DNA of 64,000 nt from contig JAZPYL010000064.1 in assembly GCA_045544175.1 (NCBI GenBank), forward strand, positions 62,001 through 126,000. The letters are read 5' to 3'. The number at the start of each line of letters is the position of its first letter. Position 1 is the first letter of the stretch. Below, in pieces: positions 59,803 through 64,000 of the stretch. Origin of the DNA: UBA6857 sp045544175 (GTDB lineage: Bacteria > Bacillota > Clostridia > Oscillospirales > Acutalibacteraceae). The position numbers and the translations under genes were made by a program. The notes beneath the pieces are model-generated. The model was given only the letters and a program-made list of their open reading frames with translations. It was not told the origin of the DNA and searched no databases.

Positions 59803-60606
59803 TCATTTTGCATACAGCATACCTACAATCCAATTTCTGAAGCTGCAAGGAGCAACTTTACAAAGGGTACTGAGAAGCTTATAGCTGAATCCGATAGCAG
59901 ATATAGGCTTAACTCGCTTTTTCAAGGCAATATCAGCAATATACTTTCCTGCTGTTTCGGGGCTCATACCCTTTCTTTCGTCCTTTTCCATACCCGCAAC
60001 ACTGCGTGAGATACGGCCGCCGTATTCCTTATCTCCCTCATCACATTTCGCACGTGCATCAGTGAAACCCGTTGAGATATCACCCGGCTGAACGGCAGTA
60101 ACGGTAATTCCGTAAGGTCTGATTTCATTTGCAAGAGCGCAGGTGTAAGATTCAATCGCAGCTTTGGATGCAGAATAATAAGTCTGGAACGGAATGTGAG
60201 CAGCAGCGGCAACGGAGCTTATGTTTACTATGCGTCCAGCACCTACCTTTCGCATAACAGGAAGTACAGCCTTGTTGACATTTACCATACCGAAGAAATT
60301 TACGTCCATCTGCCTTTTTGCTTCAGACAATTCCGTAAACTCTACAGCACCGGAAATGCCGAATCCCGCAGAATTTATGACAATATCAATTCTGTTTTCA
60401 TTTTTCAGAACTTCACCGACAGCTGCTTTTACCGCTTCTTCGTCAGTAACATCAGCCGTAATATGTATAATTCCTTCGGTTGTTATTGTGCGACGGCTGA
60501 ATTCGTAAACGGTACATCCAGCATCGCGAAGAGCTATAGCAGTGCAAAGACCTATACCGGAATTGCCGCCTGTAACTATAGCGACTTTATTGTTTTCGCT
60601 ACTCAT
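59803..60606 (-). CDS. Short-chain dehydrogenase/reductase
   Basis: This classical SDR of 267 residues has the cofactor loop TGGNSGIGLCTAIAL (about residues 12-26), NSAGFGISG (about 82-90), catalytic Ser in NISSVAAA, and YYSASKAA (about 149-156). The segment SRRTITTEG after beta-2 suggests NADP preference (basic residues). The substrate is unknown. It has its own promoter and lies 36 bases upstream of the CDF gene. The C-terminus has a hydrophobic stretch typical of membrane-associated SDRs. Confidence 0.92.
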   Translation of the reverse strand: MSSENNKVAIVTGGNSGIGLCTAIALRDAGCTVYEFSRRTITTEGIIHITADVTDEEAVKAAVGEVLKNENRIDIVINSAGFGISGAVEFTELSEAKRQMDVNFFGMVNVNKAVLPVMRKVGAGRIVNISSVAAAAHIPFQTYYSASKAAIESYTCALANEIRPYGITVTAVQPGDISTGFTDARAKCDEGDKEYGGRISRSVAGMEKDERKGMSPETAGKYIADIALKKRVKPISAIGFSYKLLSTLCKVAPCSFRNWIVGMLYAK

Positions 60607-60639
60607 ATCCTAAGCCCCATTTCATAAAATTACCAGAAC

Positions 60640-60668
60640 AGTATATCACAGGTTTAAATATTTGTAAA
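60640..60668 (-). promoter_or_regulatory. Sigma-A promoter of the SDR gene
   Basis: Minus strand TTTACA (60668-60663), 17 bases, TATACT (60645-60640), 34 bases before the SDR start. Confidence 0.6.
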
Positions 60669-60681
60669 TCAAATTAAGATA

Positions 60682-60716
60682 TAAAAAAATAAGTACCCAC
60701 CAATAAGGTGAGTACT
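60682..60716 (-). terminator. Terminator of the tRNA transcript
   Basis: Minus-strand hairpin AGTACTCACC/GGTGGGTACT with TTAT loop followed by TATTTTTTTAT, 7 bases after the tRNA 3' end. Confidence 0.85.
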
Positions 60717-60722
60717 TTTAGC

Positions 60723-60799
60723 TGGTTGCGGAGACAGGATTTGAACCTGCAACCTCCGGGTTATGAGCCCGACGAGCTACCGGGTTGCTCCACTCCGCG
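60723..60799 (-). tRNA. Initiator tRNA-fMet (CAT)
   Basis: This 77-base tRNA with encoded CCA folds into a full cloverleaf. Acceptor strands CGCGGAG and CTCCGCA leave a C1-A72 mismatch, the initiator hallmark. The anticodon stem has three G-C pairs (GGG-CTCATAA-CCC), also initiator-specific, and the anticodon is CAT. The T-loop TTCAAAT and D-loop are normal. A consensus promoter and a terminator flank it, so it is transcribed alone. Confidence 0.97.
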
Positions 60800-60810
60800 A
60801 TATATCACTC

Positions 60811-60855
60811 TCTCAAGTGCTCAGTTATTATAACCCATACACTTGAGAAAGTCAA
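60811..60855 (-). promoter_or_regulatory. Promoter of tRNA-fMet with inverted repeat
   Basis: Minus strand TTGACT (60855-60850), 17 bases, TATAAT (60832-60827). A perfect 9-bp inverted repeat, TCTCAAGTG (60811-60819) and CACTTGAGA (60840-60848), brackets the -10 box. Confidence 0.75.
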
Positions 60856-60906
60856 TAGTTTTTTTAAAATTTTTTATATTTTTATTATATGCCAAAAAAC
60901 TGATGA

Positions 60907-62697
60907 TTATTCATCACTTTCAGTTTTCTCTGTCTTTTTCTTCTTAGTGGTTTCTTCCTCGGTTGTCTCCTCTTCTTCGGGCTCATCCCATACAGAAAGA
61001 ACAATCTCCGTTCCCTTATCAAATTCGAGCCCTGCAACCTTGTCTGTCATTTCAACAATACCTGCATCGTGCGTACCGTCGTTCTCAAGAAGGTCTATCT
61101 TCACCTTGAAGCCAAGCTCTTTAAGCTCAGATTCGGCATCTTTACTGTCAAGCCCCATAACCTCAGGAAGCTCAACCTGCTCGGCTCCTCGGCTGACAAC
61201 CAAATTTACCGTTGTACCTACAAGTACACTTTCACCTTTCGATACATCCTGACTGATGACAGCATTCTTAGCGTATTTATCGTTATACTCAAAAGTAAAT
61301 TTCAGATTAAAGCTTTTCATAAATGTATCGTTGGTATTGATACTGTCATAGGTATGTGCAGTAAAATCAGGAACAGTAACATATTTCTTTTCCTGCGGTG
61401 TATAATCCGTTGTAGAAGGTTCAGCGTTAACGGGAACATCCTCCTCTTCTTTGTTCATCGGAAGGAATGTGAATGACGAAAACACCTTGTTAAGCACAGG
61501 AACATCGTAATTCTTATAAAGAACAGTTGTATAAAGTATAGAGAACACAATCATACAAAGTACAACAACACCGATAAAAGTACCGACAGCAAGTGCAATC
61601 AAGGATGAACCGCTGTTTTTCTTATTCTTAGCCTTATCGGAAGCTTTCGAGCTGTTTTTCTTTACAGAATCCGCTGAAGCTGATTTCTTGATTTCAGCAG
61701 GAGATTTACCTTTGGCTACAGCTTCGGATTTAGCTGCTGTATTAGGAGAAATCGCCTGAATAAGCGCATCAATGGATTGAATTCTGTTTTCATTATTGAT
61801 TGCAAGTCCTTTAACAAAAGCACCGATAACCTTTTTGGGAAGTGATGCGGCAATAGCAGAAGGAATAATCATTTCATCTTTAACCGCTCTTTCCGTAGCC
61901 TTTGGTGGCACGATGCCCGTAACGCAATAGTAAATAAGAGCCATTACGGAATATACATCGGAAGACGCAGAAATATTTCTTTCCTCACTGTAATACTCCA
62001 AAGGAGAAAAACCGCTGAGAGGTGCTATTGCAAGCTCCTTAAGGGGCGAATAGCATTGATAAATTGAAAAAGAGGTAAGATGAAGCTTTCCGTCAGAACC
62101 CACATGAACACTGGCAGGCGAAATATTGCCATGTATTACACCGTTAGCATGAAGCTTGGACAGTGCAGATAATATGCTTCTGAAGGCAGAATAGGCCTTC
62201 TGCCAGGGAAGTGTTTTTCTTGTCTCTTCAAAATATGCTTTAAGTGTAATACTGTCCGTGTATTTGCAGACAGCATATACAGTGCCGTTAAAATCAAGAA
62301 TGTTTCTGACCTCAGGAAGTGAAATCTCCCCCTCAACAGAACCGATACCCTTCCAAAGATTAATGAAGCTCTGCAGACAGTTTCTGAACATAGCATCATA
62401 ACCAAGCTTCACCGAAACAGTGCAGGCACCTTCAGCTCTGTCAACAATCTTATAAGGGAAGAATTCGTGAACAGAAACTATTTCTTCCGTCTCTTTATCA
62501 AGACCGATATACGTAATTGAGTCATTGGCAATAGAAACAGCCTTACCTACAAGATAACGTCCTGCTATTATACTTTCTTTCGGAAGACAAGGGCTATGCT
62601 GTACCGCTTCAGCATTATAGTAACAATGAGGGCACACTGTCTTATCGAAGTCGATTTCCTTCATACAGCCCATACAATATTTTTTATTTTCAGTCAT
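60907..62697 (-). CDS. Zinc-ribbon pseudokinase with PASTA domains
   Basis: This 596-residue membrane protein has a zinc ribbon (YCMGCMKEIDFDKTVCPHC, residues 7-25), a Ser/Thr-kinase-like domain (about 45-315), a Lys/Ser linker, one transmembrane helix (about 364-388) and two extracytoplasmic PASTA domains (about 438-503 and 507-570). An acidic/Thr/Lys tail closes it. All catalytic residues are lost: the Gly loop reads GKAVSIANDSITYIG, the ATP lysine of VAIKE is VSVHE, HRD is HGN (IHGNISPAS), and DFG is SFS (LTSFSIY). It is therefore a pseudokinase, possibly a peptidoglycan-sensing scaffold. A GGAGG site supports the start. Confidence 0.85.
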   Translation of the reverse strand: MTENKKYCMGCMKEIDFDKTVCPHCYYNAEAVQHSPCLPKESIIAGRYLVGKAVSIANDSITYIGLDKETEEIVSVHEFFPYKIVDRAEGACTVSVKLGYDAMFRNCLQSFINLWKGIGSVEGEISLPEVRNILDFNGTVYAVCKYTDSITLKAYFEETRKTLPWQKAYSAFRSILSALSKLHANGVIHGNISPASVHVGSDGKLHLTSFSIYQCYSPLKELAIAPLSGFSPLEYYSEERNISASSDVYSVMALIYYCVTGIVPPKATERAVKDEMIIPSAIAASLPKKVIGAFVKGLAINNENRIQSIDALIQAISPNTAAKSEAVAKGKSPAEIKKSASADSVKKNSSKASDKAKNKKNSGSSLIALAVGTFIGVVVLCMIVFSILYTTVLYKNYDVPVLNKVFSSFTFLPMNKEEEDVPVNAEPSTTDYTPQEKKYVTVPDFTAHTYDSINTNDTFMKSFNLKFTFEYNDKYAKNAVISQDVSKGESVLVGTTVNLVVSRGAEQVELPEVMGLDSKDAESELKELGFKVKIDLLENDGTHDAGIVEMTDKVAGLEFDKGTEIVLSVWDEPEEEETTEEETTKKKKTEKTESDE

Positions 62698-62738
62698 TGG
62701 ACTTCCTCCTGACCAATCGTTATTTCTTTCATTAGGAT

Positions 62739-62767
62739 ATTTTACAAAATTTTTGTCTAAAAGTCAA
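62739..62767 (-). promoter_or_regulatory. Sigma-A promoter of the pseudokinase gene
   Basis: Minus strand TTGACT (62767-62762), 17 bases, TAAAAT (62744-62739), 42 bases before the ATG. Confidence 0.65.
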
Positions 62768-62956
62768 GATAACTGAGTATTGCACAGCAATGTGTTGTAT
62801 AACAAGTTCTGAATCATACACAATTATATTTGCAGATATATTAATTTTTTTATCGAATTTATAAATTTTTTGTAGAAAACTATTGCATTTTAAAATGTTT
62901 TGTGATAATATTTCACCATAATAAATGTTTAAAAACATCACATCAAGGAGAATATT

Positions 62957-63532
62957 ATGAGCAATTCAGTACGTTTTACAATTAAAAGCAACAGCTATAA
63001 TCAGATTGAACAATGTGAAAATACTACAACAGATATTGATTTTGTTATAACTCTATCACCCGAAAATATGAAAGAGTTATATGAAGCGGTCAAAGATATC
63101 AATAACGGTCGGGAATCTATTTTGTCCAAAGATTTTATTAATCTTTTGTGCGAGCAGAAAAAGTCTTTTGCAAATGTAGAGCCTATGTCTGAGCTTGAGT
63201 GTGCGGTAACAACAGTACTTAACGAACTCGGTATACCGGCACATACAAAGGGTTACAGATATTTAAGAGATGCTGTTGTTCTTTCAACAGAATCCCCCGA
63301 TTTAATCGGTCAGGTAACAACTGCTCTTTATCCTGCCATTGCAAGTACCCACGGCACGACTCCCGTTAGAGTAGAGCGGGTAATGAGACATGCAATTGAA
63401 TACTGCTGTCTAAAGGGCAATCAGGATGTTGTTAATGCCTTGTTCTCCCATTGTATTGCAAGTCAGAGAGGAAAGCCGACAAATTCAGAGTTCATAGCCA
63501 TTCTCAGTGACAAGCTCAGAATGTACGCATAA
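62957..63532 (+). CDS. Receiver-less Spo0A C-terminal domain protein
   Basis: Residues about 80-190 match the Spo0A effector domain: VTTVLNELGIPAHTKGYRYL, LYPAIASTHGTTPVRVERVMRHAIEYC (recognition region) and KPTNSEFIAILSDKLRMY. The usual phosphoacceptor receiver domain is absent. The first 80 residues (MSNSVRFTIKSNSYNQIEQ..., with FVITLSPENMKELYEAV) do not look like a CheY fold. At 191 residues the protein is much shorter than Spo0A (about 267). It could bind 0A boxes without phosphorylation control, or compete with Spo0A. RBS AAGGAG is good; a weak promoter (TTGCAT, 15 bases, GATAAT at 62904-62909) lies upstream. It converges on yaaT. Confidence 0.85.
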   Translation: MSNSVRFTIKSNSYNQIEQCENTTTDIDFVITLSPENMKELYEAVKDINNGRESILSKDFINLLCEQKKSFANVEPMSELECAVTTVLNELGIPAHTKGYRYLRDAVVLSTESPDLIGQVTTALYPAIASTHGTTPVRVERVMRHAIEYCCLKGNQDVVNALFSHCIASQRGKPTNSEFIAILSDKLRMYA

Positions 63533-63536
63533 ATAA

Positions 63537-63566
63537 AGCACTGCAAATGCAGTGCTCATTTTTTAT
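63537..63566. terminator. Bidirectional terminator between the Spo0A-C gene and yaaT
   Basis: Arms AGCACTGCA (63537-63545) and TGCAGTGCT (63548-63556) with a 2-base spacer, followed by CATTTTTTATT on the plus strand and A-rich sequence on the other side. It overlaps the last codon of yaaT. Confidence 0.85.
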
Positions 63567-64000
63567 TCTTCAATACCCTTAAGAGCTTCCAGCTCTTTTC
63601 TGTCAACTCTTATCTGTGAATCTTTGATTGTTTTGACATCCTTACGGTTGACAACTATAGGTGCAGCATCAGGTCTTTTTTCGAGAGAAACCTTAAGCAT
63701 TCCCGTAAGAAGATTATTGTCCACAACAGTACCCTTTCCCTCAACAGTTTCAACAATAGCTCCACACTTGGGTGTTACTCTGAGAAGATGCTCATAAGCC
63801 TCCTGCTCATATTTAAGACAGCACATAAGCCTGCCGCAAGTACCGCTGATTTTTACAGGGCTTAAAGATAGGCTCTGCTCTTTTGCCATTTTAATTGAAA
63901 CAGGCTGGAAATCACCTAAGAAAGTATTGCAGCAGAAAGGTCTTCCGCATACACCAAGTCCGCCGACCTTCTTGCTTTCATCTCTGACACCGATTTGTCT
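63563..64000 (-). CDS. yaaT: PSP1 domain protein YaaT/RicT (5' end outside the window)
   Basis: The frame stays open from the window edge to the stop at 63563, so only the C-terminal 145 residues are seen. QIGVRDESKKVGGLGVCGRPFCCNTFLGDFQPVSIKMAKEQ and KISGTCGRLMCCLKYE are the diagnostic YaaT/PSP1 blocks, including the cysteine clusters that bind iron-sulfur with RicA and RicF. In B. subtilis this complex promotes RNase Y mRNA maturation and Spo0A activation. The missing N-terminal half lies past 64000. It is convergent with the Spo0A-C gene. Confidence 0.93.
   Translation of the reverse strand, partial: RQIGVRDESKKVGGLGVCGRPFCCNTFLGDFQPVSIKMAKEQSLSLSPVKISGTCGRLMCCLKYEQEAYEHLLRVTPKCGAIVETVEGKGTVVDNNLLTGMLKVSLEKRPDAAPIVVNRKDVKTIKDSQIRVDRKELEALKGIEE

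Noticed and set aside
1..64000. CRISPR array, prophage, transposase or rRNA genes
   Set aside because: No regularly spaced direct repeats, phage structural or integrase genes, transposase frames or rRNA-like sequence were seen.

Overview
The window is a low-GC, gene-dense bacterial chromosome segment from an endospore-forming Firmicute of class Clostridia, most like the Ruminococcaceae/Oscillospiraceae of animal guts. The evidence is spoIVA, the two dipicolinate synthase genes, a YaaT/RicT homologue and a Spo0A DNA-binding domain protein, together with divIVA/sepF division genes, HPr kinase, strong AGGAGG ribosome sites, a GPH sugar symporter with an alpha-galactosidase-like enzyme, and a BspA-type leucine-rich surface protein. 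No phage, IS element, rRNA or CRISPR array is visible. This is a host chromosome, not an accessory island.

Layout. (1) 1-19.4 kb is one almost unbroken minus-strand run of 18 genes: hprK, ROK sugar kinase, murB, whiA, miaB, ymcA/ricA, mutS, mutL, miaA, an HlyD-like protein, yggS, sepF, divIVA, lspA, rluD, a HAD phosphatase and split transketolase. The order miaB-ymcA-mutS-mutL matches Bacillus. (2) 19.5-26.4 kb is a second minus operon from a good promoter upstream of a cupin: cupin, thymidylate kinase, DUF2156, GNAT, DJ-1, 5-formyl-THF ligase, mltG and a U32 peptidase. (3) 26.5-35.5 kb holds a tandem-domain ThyX, a LURP-one protein, dpaA/dpaB divergent from murC, and a GntR(YtrA)-controlled ABC transporter operon with a clear operator. 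(4) 35.5-47 kb holds a divergent type IIA topoisomerase pair, SOS-controlled dinB with a small partner, spoIVA behind a sigma-E promoter, a split TauE/SafE pair, ruvX and a class A PBP. (5) 47-58 kb holds a nested inverted repeat, a 1282-residue surface protein, a GPH transporter, a zinc-ribbon membrane protein, and a lipase/glycosidase pair. (6) 57.9-64 kb holds an SOS-box small membrane protein followed by a strongly structured non-coding stretch, a CDF transporter, an SDR, initiator tRNA, a zinc-ribbon/pseudokinase/PASTA protein, a receiver-less Spo0A-C protein and the end of yaaT.

The parts worth most attention are: the SOS-controlled 83-residue membrane protein (a YneA-like division-inhibitor candidate) with its structured 3' region at 58.28-58.57 kb; the Spo0A effector domain without a receiver, beside the RicT homologue; the fused ThyX whose signature motif is split between its two halves; and the pseudokinase-PASTA protein. 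Gene starts were moved from the longest reading frame wherever a ribosome site, LexA box or promoter showed a better one.
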